From: Corallococcus soli
GTDB lineage: Bacteria; Myxococcota; Myxococcia; Myxococcales; Myxococcaceae
Length of the DNA: 64,000 bases
Assembly: GCF_014930455.1 (NCBI RefSeq)
Contig: NZ_JAAIYO010000009.1
Coordinates: 62,001-126,000 of the forward strand
Direction: 5' to 3'
Of the stretch, positions 1 to 7,856 are shown one piece after another. Under the pieces are notes generated by a model. It made no database searches. It was not told the DNA's origin and saw only the letters and a program-made list of their open reading frames with translations. The stretch's first letter is position 1; each line of letters starts with the position of its first letter. The position numbers and the translations under genes are program-made.

Positions 1-673
1 GCGCCAGCCCGTCGAGGTAGACCCTCCCCGTCGTCGCCGCGACCTCCTCGTCGAAGTCGAGCTGCTTGCGATAAGCGCGATACTCACGCCTGCGTTCGGC
101 CACGAGCGTCTGGAGCGCCTGGGAGAAACGATCCGGCTCCTTCTCCATCAGCTCACGGCATGCGTGCAATCGCATGTCCGGGTCGCCCTGCTCCACCACG
201 ATCGCCCAGCGCTCCAGCGTCAGTTCCAGTCCCGCGATGTCTCGGGGCGCGAGCACCCAGAGGTGCAGGAAGCGGGAGAAGAGAAAGTCCTCTTCGTATT
301 CGAGGTCCTGCACATGCCGCGTGGGGGAAAGGCGCGCGATGGCGCGAGCCGTGTCCAGGTCACCGGAGGCCAGCGCATCACTGAAGCCGCAGTTGTCACT
401 GGCGAGCAGGAACCCTGGCTCGTAGCGCCGCGCCCCTTGCAATGCGAGTTCCAGCAAGGCGAGCCGCGCCTGTCCGGCCTTGCACAGGAGGCCCGCGAAG
501 CCCTCCGTGTCCGCATCTCGAAGCAGGGTGCAGAGCGCCATCACGCGGTAGCACACGGCCGCATTCAGGAAGAGTTCGACGGGAGGCTCGTGGGTCTTCA
601 CCAGGGCCTCCAGCGTTTCGGCGAGAATCAGGGACTGATTGTGGCGTGCGATCTCCACGTAGTCGTGACTCAT
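1..673 (-). CDS. Imm49-like immunity protein (3' end cut by window edge)
   Basis: The minus-strand frame is open from ATG at 673 to the window edge (224 codons seen). The protein is alpha-helical, with an N-terminal ARHNQSL, a mid stretch AVCYRVMALCTLLRDAD and a later LEYEEDFLFSR, which reads like the immunity-49 family that sits beside toxin genes in myxobacteria. Its ATG overlaps the stop of the upstream Imm11-like gene (ATGA, 670-673), so the two are probably translationally coupled. Likely role: cytoplasmic protection against a polymorphic toxin. No toxin gene is visible; it may lie beyond the edge or have been lost. The family call comes from pattern memory and is moderate; the gene itself is secure. 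Confidence 0.6.
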   Translation of the reverse strand, partial: MSHDYVEIARHNQSLILAETLEALVKTHEPPVELFLNAAVCYRVMALCTLLRDADTEGFAGLLCKAGQARLALLELALQGARRYEPGFLLASDNCGFSDALASGDLDTARAIARLSPTRHVQDLEYEEDFLFSRFLHLWVLAPRDIAGLELTLERWAIVVEQGDPDMRLHACRELMEKEPDRFSQALQTLVAERRREYRAYRKQLDFDEEVAATTGRVYLDGLA

Positions 674-1278
674 GGAGTCAAGGCCACTTCGGTTCCCACG
701 GGATAGAGGGTCGGCCCCGTGACGCCCTCCCTCTCGAAGAGATCCTTGAGGTCTCCGCGAATGATGGGAATGGACGGCACCGTGGTCGTGCGAAAGAGCC
801 TGGCCTCGGGCGTGACCTTGGTCTCGTCCAGGACGAGACGCCTCACGAACACCAGGCGACGGGGGTTGAACTCACTCGCATCCCCTTCGCTTCGGGCCAT
901 GTCCACGCAATCCTGGGTTCCGATGAGATTGGCGATGTAGCAGTCCTCGCTGGCAACGCGCCCACGATGATTGAGGAGCGTGAAGCGAAGAAATTCGACC
1001 TCTCCTCCCGCGTGCTGCTCAAGCAGCGCTTTCATCCTTGCGGAGACCATGAGGTATCCCAGCGCATTGGGGATGACGTCGGCAACCTTCAGTCCCTTCT
1101 CCTCCTTGGCCATCTGGAAGCGCAACCCAGGCGGGTAGATATCCCCCATGCGCACTCCAAGGCCGGGCTTGTGGATGTCGCGCATGCCGCCTGGCATCTT
1201 GAAGATGGCGCAGTACCCATCCAACACCTCACTCACCAGCAGGAAATACTTGTTCGCCCCTTGGGGGACCGAGGACAT
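670..1278 (-). CDS. Imm11-family (DUF1629-like) immunity protein
   Basis: About 202 aa. The arrangement (N-terminal sheet, a stretch with DVIPNALGYLMVS, then a C-terminal VFVRRLVLDETKV and a RTTTVPSIPIIRGDLKDLF ending) resembles the imm11/DUF1629 proteins that myxobacteria carry in multiple copies as partners of secreted toxins. I chose ATG 1278 because AGGAG lies 6 nt upstream; a TTG at 1299 and an ATG at 1284 are in frame. The gene follows a truncated ketoacyl-synthase-like relic and overlaps the Imm49-like gene by 4 nt. Likely an immunity function in the cytoplasm; the cognate toxin is not in view. Confidence 0.6.
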   Translation of the reverse strand: MSSVPQGANKYFLLVSEVLDGYCAIFKMPGGMRDIHKPGLGVRMGDIYPPGLRFQMAKEEKGLKVADVIPNALGYLMVSARMKALLEQHAGGEVEFLRFTLLNHRGRVASEDCYIANLIGTQDCVDMARSEGDASEFNPRRLVFVRRLVLDETKVTPEARLFRTTTVPSIPIIRGDLKDLFEREGVTGPTLYPVGTEVALTP

Positions 1279-1305
1279 GTCCATCTCCTGTTGCGCCAAT
1301 TCCCT

Positions 1306-1581
1306 TCACATACAACCGGTAAGCCGACCGAGCCCGGTGAAACCTTCGGACACCATGGGAATCGTGTGTCCGCGCGCGGGCTCGTTTTGATGGGCCTCCT
1401 CGTCATGGACTGACACCTCGTCCACAGGCGCAATGCGCAGGATGCCCCCACTGCTGGCGACGCAGCTGCTTTCCACGTCCAACCCCAACGCAGACACCAC
1501 TCCCATGCCAGTGACCGCAAGCACACGGCATACGAACCTTTCATACCATGTCATCCAGGGGGCTCGCCATGGGCAGGACAT
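1306..1581 (-). pseudogene. N-terminal remnant of a beta-ketoacyl-synthase-like protein
   Basis: This 91-codon frame opens with MTWYERFVCRVLAVTGMGVV; VTGMGVVSALG is the standard opening of ketoacyl synthase folds. Such proteins are about 400 aa, and here the frame stops after GHTIPMVSEGFTGLGRLT, before any catalytic Cys/His. Catalytically dead or dedicated KAS-like proteins occur in type VI secretion and polymorphic-toxin neighbourhoods, which fits the two immunity-type genes directly downstream. The remnant ends a few bases before the Imm11-like gene, as if a deletion joined them. A short functional protein cannot be excluded. Confidence 0.5.
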
Positions 1582-1635
1582 TCCACGGGGCCGCCGGAGG
1601 TCGAGTCCTCCAGCGGCCCGTGAATCACCACCTGC

Positions 1636-3012
1636 TCAGTTCGCGGTGAGCGTCGTGTCATTGCGGTACAGCAACGTCTGGGACCAGTCCGCCGTGTAGA
1701 CCAGCGTGTCCACGCGGTAGGTGCCCGCGCCCAGCGACGTGGGAATGACGAACGCGGAGGTGTAGGAGCGCGTCTGGCCCGCAGTGAAGGCCTGCGCCGT
1801 GTACGCGCGGTCCGTCACCAGCGCTGAGTTGCCCGCATTGCGAATCTCATACTTCACCACCACCGTGCGCGCGGAGGACGACGTGACGGAGCCCGTCACG
1901 TTGAACGTCTGGCCACGCGTCACCGTCGTCGGGCTCACCGTCGCCTTCGTCGTGCTGGGCTGCGACGTCGGGGGCGGCTGCGTGATGCCCGCGTAGTAGT
2001 TCTTGAAGACCGTCGCGGCATTCGGAAACTCCGTGATGAAGGTGTTGCCTCCGCTGTTGTCCGCGCTGGAGAGCTGGTGGTGCCCGTCGCCCGCCTGGAT
2101 GTCGAAGTACGAGTGGTAGCCCACGTTGTTCGCCGGGTTGAAGATGAACGCCAGCATCTGCTGCACGTAGTACGTGTTGTCACCGCCGCCCATCGTGGCG
2201 CCGTCGTTCACGCCCCACTCCGGCACCGACAGCCGCTTGCCATGGGACTGGGCGAAGTTCTTGAACTTCGTCAGCGCCGGCCCGAATTGGCTGTTCCACA
2301 CCGACTGCCAGCGCGTCAGCGCGCACGAACCGGTGCAGCCCGCCGGAATCGGATAGGCCCCGTTCCAACCCTGGTCGTACATATCCAACCCGATGTAGTC
2401 CACGTACGCGTCCCCCGGATACGTCGCCGCCAGGTCCGCCGAGGAGATGTCGTAATTGGGGTTCCAGTCGAACTCGAACCCGGCGTTCGGCTGCTGCGTG
2501 CGCATGGCCGTCACGATGCGCCGGAAGCACCCGGCGAAGTTCGCCTGCTGCCCGTTGCCGGAGTACCAGGGCATCCAGTTGCCGCTGAACTCCCAGCCCA
2601 GCCGGATGATGGTGCCCTGGAGTTCATACGCCACCAGGTTCGACGCCAGGTTCTTGAAGCGCTGGTCATACGCACCCGCCGCGCACGACGCGAGGTTGCC
2701 CTGCCCGCTGGGGAACATGGACACCGAATAGTTGAAGCGTCGGCCCGCCTTCGCCTTCACCCACGTGCGCCACGAGCCCAACTGCCAGCCCGGGTTCTCG
2801 ATGTTGCCCCAGCTGTCCTTGGCCTGATGTCCCTGGCCCATCTTCACGTCGTAGCCCAGCCAGGTGGAGTACGCGTTCACGGTGTTCGGCTGCGAATACA
2901 CCTCGCCCCGGTACACGCCCGTCAGCGGCGCCGCCGCGAAGGCGGACGTGGCGCACACCGCGGACAGGGTGGCGGTGACGAAGACAGCGAACCGCTTGAG
3001 GCCTGCATGCAT
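1636..3012 (-). CDS. Secreted GH26 family endo-beta-mannanase-like glycosidase
   Basis: About 458 aa from ATG 3012, which has AGGAG 9 nt upstream and is followed by a clean Sec signal peptide (cleavage near residue 26, after AFA). The catalytic domain spans about 30-350: RLGWEFSGNWMPWY holds the probable acid/base Glu141 and SVPEWGV the probable nucleophile Glu265, both in the positions expected for clan GH-A family 26 (beta-mannanases and related enzymes). After a Thr/Pro-rich linker (about 352-365) comes a C-terminal beta-sandwich of about 100 aa (Ig/CARDB-like), probably for binding or spacing. Likely an exported polysaccharide-degrading enzyme of a predatory soil bacterium. Mannan is the usual family substrate, but specificity is not provable here. 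Confidence 0.82.
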   Translation of the reverse strand: MHAGLKRFAVFVTATLSAVCATSAFAAAPLTGVYRGEVYSQPNTVNAYSTWLGYDVKMGQGHQAKDSWGNIENPGWQLGSWRTWVKAKAGRRFNYSVSMFPSGQGNLASCAAGAYDQRFKNLASNLVAYELQGTIIRLGWEFSGNWMPWYSGNGQQANFAGCFRRIVTAMRTQQPNAGFEFDWNPNYDISSADLAATYPGDAYVDYIGLDMYDQGWNGAYPIPAGCTGSCALTRWQSVWNSQFGPALTKFKNFAQSHGKRLSVPEWGVNDGATMGGGDNTYYVQQMLAFIFNPANNVGYHSYFDIQAGDGHHQLSSADNSGGNTFITEFPNAATVFKNYYAGITQPPPTSQPSTTKATVSPTTVTRGQTFNVTGSVTSSSARTVVVKYEIRNAGNSALVTDRAYTAQAFTAGQTRSYTSAFVIPTSLGAGTYRVDTLVYTADWSQTLLYRNDTTLTAN

Positions 3013-3070
3013 GCTGGAAGGCTCCTGAAATGGGAAAGGAGTTATTTCAAGATTGTCATGATTTGAGGAC

Positions 3071-4045
3071 CTACGTGTCAATCAAGGCCAGCGGTGTTTC
3101 ACGGAGCGTGGGCGTCCGCCGATACGCGCCGGGTCCCACGCCCCAGCGGCGCTTGAAGGCCTTGCTGAACGCGGGCGCGCTCTCGTAGCCCGCGCGCTCG
3201 GCGATGGCGTCCAGGCTGTCGTCGGATTCGTGCAGCCAGCGCGCGGAGCGGGTCATCCGCCAGTTGGACAGGTATTGCAGCGGTGTCTCGCCCACCAGCG
3301 CGTGGAAGCGCGCGGCGAACCCGGAGCGAGACAGGCCCACGGCCGCCGCCAGTCGCTCCACCGTCCAGGGGTCGCCGGGCCGCTCGTGCATGAGGGACAG
3401 CGCGTTTCCAATGGCCGGATCCGCCAGGGCCTTCCAGCCCGCCTCGCCCGGCTTCGCGAGCACGGCCTGGGCGCGCAGCGCGTGCACCAGCAGCACGTCC
3501 GCCAGCCGTCCGAGCACGAGCGCGCTCCCCGGTCCCGGCGCGGCGGTCTCCGCGGAGATGAGCTGCACCGTGGCCGCGAGCCAGGGCGCCCTGCCGGGCT
3601 CCTGCGTGGACAGGTGGATGACGGAGGGGAAGGCGCGCAGCAGCGGATGCGTGGCGCCCGCCCCCAATTGGAAGCAGCCGGTGATCAGCGTGGTGCCCGC
3701 GCCTGGCCCGCCCAGCTGGAGGGGCGCGCCCGCGGAAGCCCGGAGCTGCTCGTTGGAGATGAAGTCGCGGACCGCTGGCGCCTTCCGGGTGCCATCGTCC
3801 AGCACGTGGGCGGGCGCACGCGGCAGCAGCACCACGTCGCCCGCGGACATGAACACCGGCTTCGCCGTGCCCTCCACCTGGAGGCGCAGGCTGCCCCGCG
3901 CCACCACGTAGAACGAGGCGTTCGCCTTGCGCGGCAGGCGCAGCGCCCATGGCGCGCCCAGGTCGACGCGGCCGAAGAGCAGCGTCTTGAAGCGCAGGGT
4001 CTCCAGCACGTCGGAGACGACGTCGGTCTTTTCGTCCACGGGCAT
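3071..4045 (-). CDS. AraC-family regulator with cupin-type sensor domain
   Basis: About 324 aa. Residues 1-190 form a cupin-like sensor domain (RGSLRLQVEG, SAGDVVLLPRAPAHVL) of the cupin_6 type; residues 225-315 hold the two helix-turn-helix units of AraC proteins (WTVERLAAAVGLSRSGFAARF, IAERAGYESAPAFSKAFKRR). Start ATG 4045 has AGGAG 4 nt upstream; longer in-frame starts exist. It diverges from the SnoaL/NmrA gene pair across about 90 bp, the usual arrangement for a local regulator of an NAD(P)-dependent reductase, so it probably controls that pair. The effector is unknown. Confidence 0.85.
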   Translation of the reverse strand: MPVDEKTDVVSDVLETLRFKTLLFGRVDLGAPWALRLPRKANASFYVVARGSLRLQVEGTAKPVFMSAGDVVLLPRAPAHVLDDGTRKAPAVRDFISNEQLRASAGAPLQLGGPGAGTTLITGCFQLGAGATHPLLRAFPSVIHLSTQEPGRAPWLAATVQLISAETAAPGPGSALVLGRLADVLLVHALRAQAVLAKPGEAGWKALADPAIGNALSLMHERPGDPWTVERLAAAVGLSRSGFAARFHALVGETPLQYLSNWRMTRSARWLHESDDSLDAIAERAGYESAPAFSKAFKRRWGVGPGAYRRTPTLRETPLALIDT

Positions 4046-4138
4046 TGGACTCCTGGACAGTTCTTTTGGACGCAGTGACATTGAGCGTCCATAACGCCAG
4101 CCCCATTCTAGGTCCATCACCTCTTGATGGAGCCTCCC

Positions 4139-4567
4139 ATGGACCGCACCGCAGCCCCTTCCCCCGACCTGACCCGCGTGATGGACGCGCACCTAGCGCT
4201 CATCGGCACGGATGTCGAACGCTGGCTGAGCCTGTTCGCCGACGACGCCGTCGTTGAATTCCCCTACGCCCCCTCGCTCGGCGCGTCCGCGCGCCTGGAG
4301 GGCATCAAGGCCATCCGGGGCTACTTCGTGCCCATCACGAAGCGGTTCCAGGGGCTCGCCTTCACGGACCTCCGGCGCTACCCGACCACGGACCCGGACG
4401 TCGCCTGGATGGAGGTCCACGGCACGGCGACCCTGCTGCCGGGCCACGTGCACTACGAACAGGACTACGTGATGCGGCTGCACCTGCGCGAGGGACGCAT
4501 CGTGCGCTACGCCGAGTACTGGAACCCCATGGCCATCCCGTCGTCCTTCATGAAGGAGCAGGCATGA
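4139..4567 (+). CDS. SnoaL-like / NTF2-fold protein
   Basis: A 142-aa single-domain protein with the SnoaL/NTF2 pattern: an N-terminal helix pair (DAHLALIGTDVERWLSLF) followed by DDAVVEFPYAP, then alternating strands ending in GRIVRYAEYWNP. Members bind or convert small hydrophobic molecules, but no specific reaction can be assigned. ATG 4139 has GGAG 6 nt upstream and is preferred over the TTG at 4124. Its stop overlaps the next start (ATGA, 4564-4567), so it is coupled to the NmrA-like gene and probably shares control by the divergent AraC regulator. Confidence 0.8.
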   Translation: MDRTAAPSPDLTRVMDAHLALIGTDVERWLSLFADDAVVEFPYAPSLGASARLEGIKAIRGYFVPITKRFQGLAFTDLRRYPTTDPDVAWMEVHGTATLLPGHVHYEQDYVMRLHLREGRIVRYAEYWNPMAIPSSFMKEQA

Positions 4568-5415
4568 AGCCGCGCATCCTCGTCATCGGCGCCGCTGGCA
4601 ACACGGGCCGTCCCCTCGCGCAGGGGCTGGTCGCGGAAGGGTTCCGGGTGCGGACCGCCACGCGGAGCACCACGCCCCCGCTCGCGTCCGCCGAACATGT
4701 GCGCTTCGACTGGGCGGACCCCACGACGCACGACGCGGCGCTGGAGGGGGTGGACCGGATGTACCTGCTGGCCCCCGGGCTGGTGGAGGACCCCTCCGTC
4801 CTCATGTGCCCCTTCATTGAACGCGCGTTGGCGCGGGGCGTGCGGCGCGTGGTCGTGCTCAGCGCCTCCGCCATCCCGGAGGGAGCCCCGGGAATGGGGC
4901 AGGTGCACCGCCTGCTGCGCGAACGCGCCCCGGAGTGGAGCGTGCTGCAGCCCTCGTGGTTCATGCAGAACTTCACCGACCCGCGCCACCACCACGGGGC
5001 GAGCCTCCGGCGCGACGGCACGCTGAGGTCCGCCACGGGCGAGGGACGCGTGGGGTTCGTGGACGCAGCGGACATCGCGGCGGTGGGCGTCCGCGCGCTC
5101 GCGGATGAGGCCTCGCATGACACCGCGCACGTCATCACCGGGCCGAGGGCCCTGAGCTACGACGACCTCGCGGCGGTCATCTCGAAGGTGGCGGGCCGGC
5201 CCGTCCAGCACGTGCACCTGGGCCCGGAGGAGGCGCGAAGACACATGCAGGACGCGGGCATGCCGGAGACCTACGCGCGCCTGCTCGTGGGGCTGGACGC
5301 GCTCATCCGCGAGGGGGCCGAGGACCGCGTGACGGACACCGTGCAACGCATCACGGGCCGGCCACCGCGCGACTTCGAGTCCTTCGCCCGGGCCCACGCC
5401 AGCGTCTGGCGTTGA
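4564..5415 (+). CDS. NmrA-like NAD(P)-binding protein (atypical SDR)
   Basis: 283 aa. The N-terminus RILVIGAAGNTGRPLAQGL carries the GxxGxxG dinucleotide motif of atypical short-chain dehydrogenases; the body (LAPGLVEDP, VVVLSASA, SVLQPSWFMQNF) matches NmrA/azoreductase-like proteins that act as reductases or redox sensors on NAD(P)H. A YxxxK catalytic pair is not evident. It overlaps the SnoaL-like gene by 4 nt. The pair probably modifies or senses one small molecule under the divergent AraC regulator. Confidence 0.83.
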   Translation: MKPRILVIGAAGNTGRPLAQGLVAEGFRVRTATRSTTPPLASAEHVRFDWADPTTHDAALEGVDRMYLLAPGLVEDPSVLMCPFIERALARGVRRVVVLSASAIPEGAPGMGQVHRLLRERAPEWSVLQPSWFMQNFTDPRHHHGASLRRDGTLRSATGEGRVGFVDAADIAAVGVRALADEASHDTAHVITGPRALSYDDLAAVISKVAGRPVQHVHLGPEEARRHMQDAGMPETYARLLVGLDALIREGAEDRVTDTVQRITGRPPRDFESFARAHASVWR

Positions 5416-5426
5416 CCCCGGCGGGC

Positions 5427-5855
5427 CTACTTCCGGAGCTGCTGGGCGAACCAGAGGATGACAAAGCAGGCCAGCAGGGCCATCACGGAGCCGAGGAGCA
5501 TCATCGGCAACTTCACCCAGGACGGTGTCTTGTCCCAGGGGCGGCCGGTCAGCAGCCCCGTGAGGCCCGCCGTGAGCCAGGCGGCGCCGATGAAGAGCGT
5601 GGGGATCAACACGACGGCGGGCAGCCCGCCCCCGCCCTTCATGCCCAGCACCACCACCATGACCCATAGGAGCAGACCTCCCAGGAGGACCAGGCCCAGC
5701 CCCTTCCCCAGGGTGCGCAGCGCGCGGAGGCGAACGGCGCCGGACGTGAGGGGCCCCCCGGTGCGGGTCGTCTCCGCCGCCAGCCGCTCCGCGGTGTGGA
5801 GCAGCACCCGGGCCGCTGCGTCACGCACGGGTGGTGTCTTCGTTTCAGGGGCCAT
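5427..5855 (-). CDS. Small membrane protein of unknown function
   Basis: About 142 aa. A charged N-terminal 45 residues is followed by three or four hydrophobic segments (LVLLGGLLLWVMVVVLG, AVVLIPTLFIGAAWLTAGL, LPMMLLGSVMALLACFVILW). The sequence is reminiscent of small holin-superfamily or phage-shock-like membrane proteins, but I do not recognise a family. Start 5855 is chosen from the Met preceding a typical polar leader; its Shine-Dalgarno is weak and an ATG at 5891 is possible. It lies tail-to-tail with the NmrA-like gene (11-bp gap) and diverges from mutA. Confidence 0.65.
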   Translation of the reverse strand: MAPETKTPPVRDAAARVLLHTAERLAAETTRTGGPLTSGAVRLRALRTLGKGLGLVLLGGLLLWVMVVVLGMKGGGGLPAVVLIPTLFIGAAWLTAGLTGLLTGRPWDKTPSWVKLPMMLLGSVMALLACFVILWFAQQLRK

Positions 5856-5916
5856 GCCCCTGAAGCATAGCGCCCCCCGCCACCATCCCATTGCCCCGGG
5901 CTGGCATTGCGCCTAT

Positions 5917-5959
5917 GGGAAGGGAACGGCACGGTCCGTCGGACGGTGCTCCCCTTCCC
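5917..5959 (+). promoter_or_regulatory. Long imperfect hairpin in the mutA leader
   Basis: The arms GGGAAGGG (5917-5924) and CCCTTCCC (5952-5959) are perfectly complementary; inside them GCAC/GTGC (5929-5932/5946-5949) and GTCC/GGAC (5934-5937/5941-5944) also pair around a 3-nt loop. The structure ends 13 nt before the mutA ATG. As DNA it could be an operator for a dimeric regulator; as RNA it could hide the ribosome site. It has no resemblance to the much larger cobalamin riboswitch. Confidence 0.5.
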
Positions 5960-5972
5960 GCGAGGACGCCGC

Positions 5973-7856
5973 ATGTCGTCAGAGCCTCTTCCCATCGCCA
6001 CCCAGTTCCCTCCCCCTCCCGTCGAGGAATGGCGTCGGCTGGTGGACAAGGACCTGAAGGGCAAGCCCTTCACCGTGCTCCAGTCGCCCCTGGAAGGCGG
6101 CCTGTCCCTCCAGCCCCTCTACACGCCCCAGGACGCTCCCGCCCCCTCCGAGCCCCCCGGCGTCGCACCCTACGTGCGGGGCACCCATCCCCTGGGCCAC
6201 ACCGAAGGGGGCTGGGTGGTGTGCCAGGAGTACGCCGGCCCCGACGTGGCCCGGACCGCCGAAGCGCTCCACAACGACCTGGAGCGCGGCTCCCAGGGCG
6301 TCTGGCTGGTGTTGGACGCGCCGCACGGCGTGGAGGTGAAGGACGCGGCCACGCTGGAGCGCCTGCTCGCGAACGTGCCGTTGGACCGCACGCCGGTGCA
6401 CTTCGAGCCGACCACCGACCTGCTCACGCCCGCCTCCCTCTTCCTCCAGTTCGCCCAGAAGCGCGGCGTCGCGAAGCAGGCCCTGAAGGGCAGCCTGGGC
6501 ATCGACCCCGTGGGTGCCCTGGCCCGGCTGGGCACGGCGCGGGTGGACGTGGCCGCGACCCTGGCCAAGGCCGCACCGCTGGTGACGTCGCTGTTGAAGG
6601 ACGCCCCGGGCCTGCGCCCGCTGCTCGTGTCGTCGCGGGCCTGGGCGGACGCGGGCGCCACGTCCGTGCATGAGCTGGCGTGGGCCATCGCCACCGGCGT
6701 GGAGTACCTGCGCGAGCTGGAGCGCGCGGGTGTGGCCCCCGGCGACACGGCGCGTTCCCTCCAGTTCGCCCTGTCCGTGGGCGGGCAGTTCTTCCCGGAG
6801 ATTGCCCGGCTGCGCGCGGCGCGGCTGCTCTGGTCCAAGGTCGTCGCCGCCTCCGGAGGCCCGCCGGAGTCGCAGGCCATGGTGCTGCACGCGCGCACCG
6901 CCAGCGCCACCAAGACGCAGCGCGACCCGTGGGTGAACATCCTGCGCGCCACCGCGGAGTCCTTCGCCGCCGTGATGGCGGGCGCGGACAGCGTGAGCAC
7001 GTCCCCCTACGACGAGCCCCTGGGCACGCCCGACGAACAGGGCCGGCGCCTCGCGCGCAACACGCAGCTCATCCTGCGCGACGAGTCCAGCCTCAACCGC
7101 GTCGCGGACCCCGCGGGCGGCAGCTACTACCTGGAGCAGCTCACCGGCGACATCGCCCGCGCGGCCTGGGCGGAGTTGCAGCGCATCGAGGCGCTGGGCG
7201 GCATCACGAAGGCGCTCGTGCAGGGCGACGTGGCCCGCGTCCTCGCGGAGACGCGCGCCGCCCGTGACAAGGCCGTGCGCACCCGGAAGCTGCCCATCGT
7301 GGGCGTCAGCGAGTTCCCCCACCTGAACGAGGCCCCCGTGCGGCGCGAGGCCCACGCCGCCGCGCCCGTGCAGGGCGAGGGCGTCGTCGCGCCGCCGCGC
7401 CCCTTCCGGATGTCGGAGGCCTTCGAGTCCCTGCGCGATGCGAGCGACCGCTACCACGCCGCGCACGGCGTCCGTCCGCGCGCCTTCATGGCGAACCTGG
7501 GCACGGTCGCGGAGCACACCGCGCGCTCCACCTGGATCTCCAACGTGCTGGCCGTGGGCGGCATTGAAGCCGACGAGCACCGGGGCTTCCCGGACGCGGC
7601 GGCCGCCGCGGAGCTGTTCGCGAAGGCGGGCACGACGCTCGCCGTCATCTCCGGTCCGGACTCGCTCTACCCGGAGCAGGTGCCCGCGCTCGTCGCGGCG
7701 CTCAAGGCGAAGGGGGCGCGCACGGTCGCCGTCGCGGGCCGCCCCGGTGAGCACGAGGCCGCCTTCCGCGCGGCCGGTGTCGATACCTTCCTCTACGCAG
7801 GAGCGGACCTCTTCCAGCTCCTGAAGACGCTGCACGCGCAGCTGGGAGTGGCCTGA
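5973..7856 (+). CDS. mutA: Methylmalonyl-CoA mutase small (beta) subunit
   Basis: 627 aa. With MutB it forms the heterodimeric adenosylcobalamin enzyme interconverting (R)-methylmalonyl-CoA and succinyl-CoA in propionate and branched-chain/odd-chain catabolism. The N-terminal two-thirds is a mutase TIM-barrel ([34 protein letters not shown]); the C-terminal 140 residues are a cobalamin-binding-like fold without the DxHxxG ligand motif, as expected for the non-catalytic subunit. ATG 5973 is preceded by GAGG at 7 nt; an upstream in-frame GTG/ATG region would only add low-quality sequence. It shares one base with mutB (TGATG), so the two are tightly coupled. Length is normal for MutA. Confidence 0.93.
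   Translation: MSSEPLPIATQFPPPPVEEWRRLVDKDLKGKPFTVLQSPLEGGLSLQPLYTPQDAPAPSEPPGVAPYVRGTHPLGHTEGGWVVCQEYAGPDVARTAEALHNDLERGSQGVWLVLDAPHGVEVKDAATLERLLANVPLDRTPVHFEPTTDLLTPASLFLQFAQKRGVAKQALKGSLGIDPVGALARLGTARVDVAATLAKAAPLVTSLLKDAPGLRPLLVSSRAWADAGATSVHELAWAIATGVEYLRELERAGVAPGDTARSLQFALSVGGQFFPEIARLRAARLLWSKVVAASGGPPESQAMVLHARTASATKTQRDPWVNILRATAESFAAVMAGADSVSTSPYDEPLGTPDEQGRRLARNTQLILRDESSLNRVADPAGGSYYLEQLTGDIARAAWAELQRIEALGGITKALVQGDVARVLAETRAARDKAVRTRKLPIVGVSEFPHLNEAPVRREAHAAAPVQGEGVVAPPRPFRMSEAFESLRDASDRYHAAHGVRPRAFMANLGTVAEHTARSTWISNVLAVGGIEADEHRGFPDAAAAAELFAKAGTTLAVISGPDSLYPEQVPALVAALKAKGARTVAVAGRPGEHEAAFRAAGVDTFLYAGADLFQLLKTLHAQLGVA

Noticed and set aside
5892-5972. Cobalamin riboswitch in front of the mutase operon
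   Set aside because: The gap is only about 80 bp and lacks the B12-box; only a simple hairpin is present.
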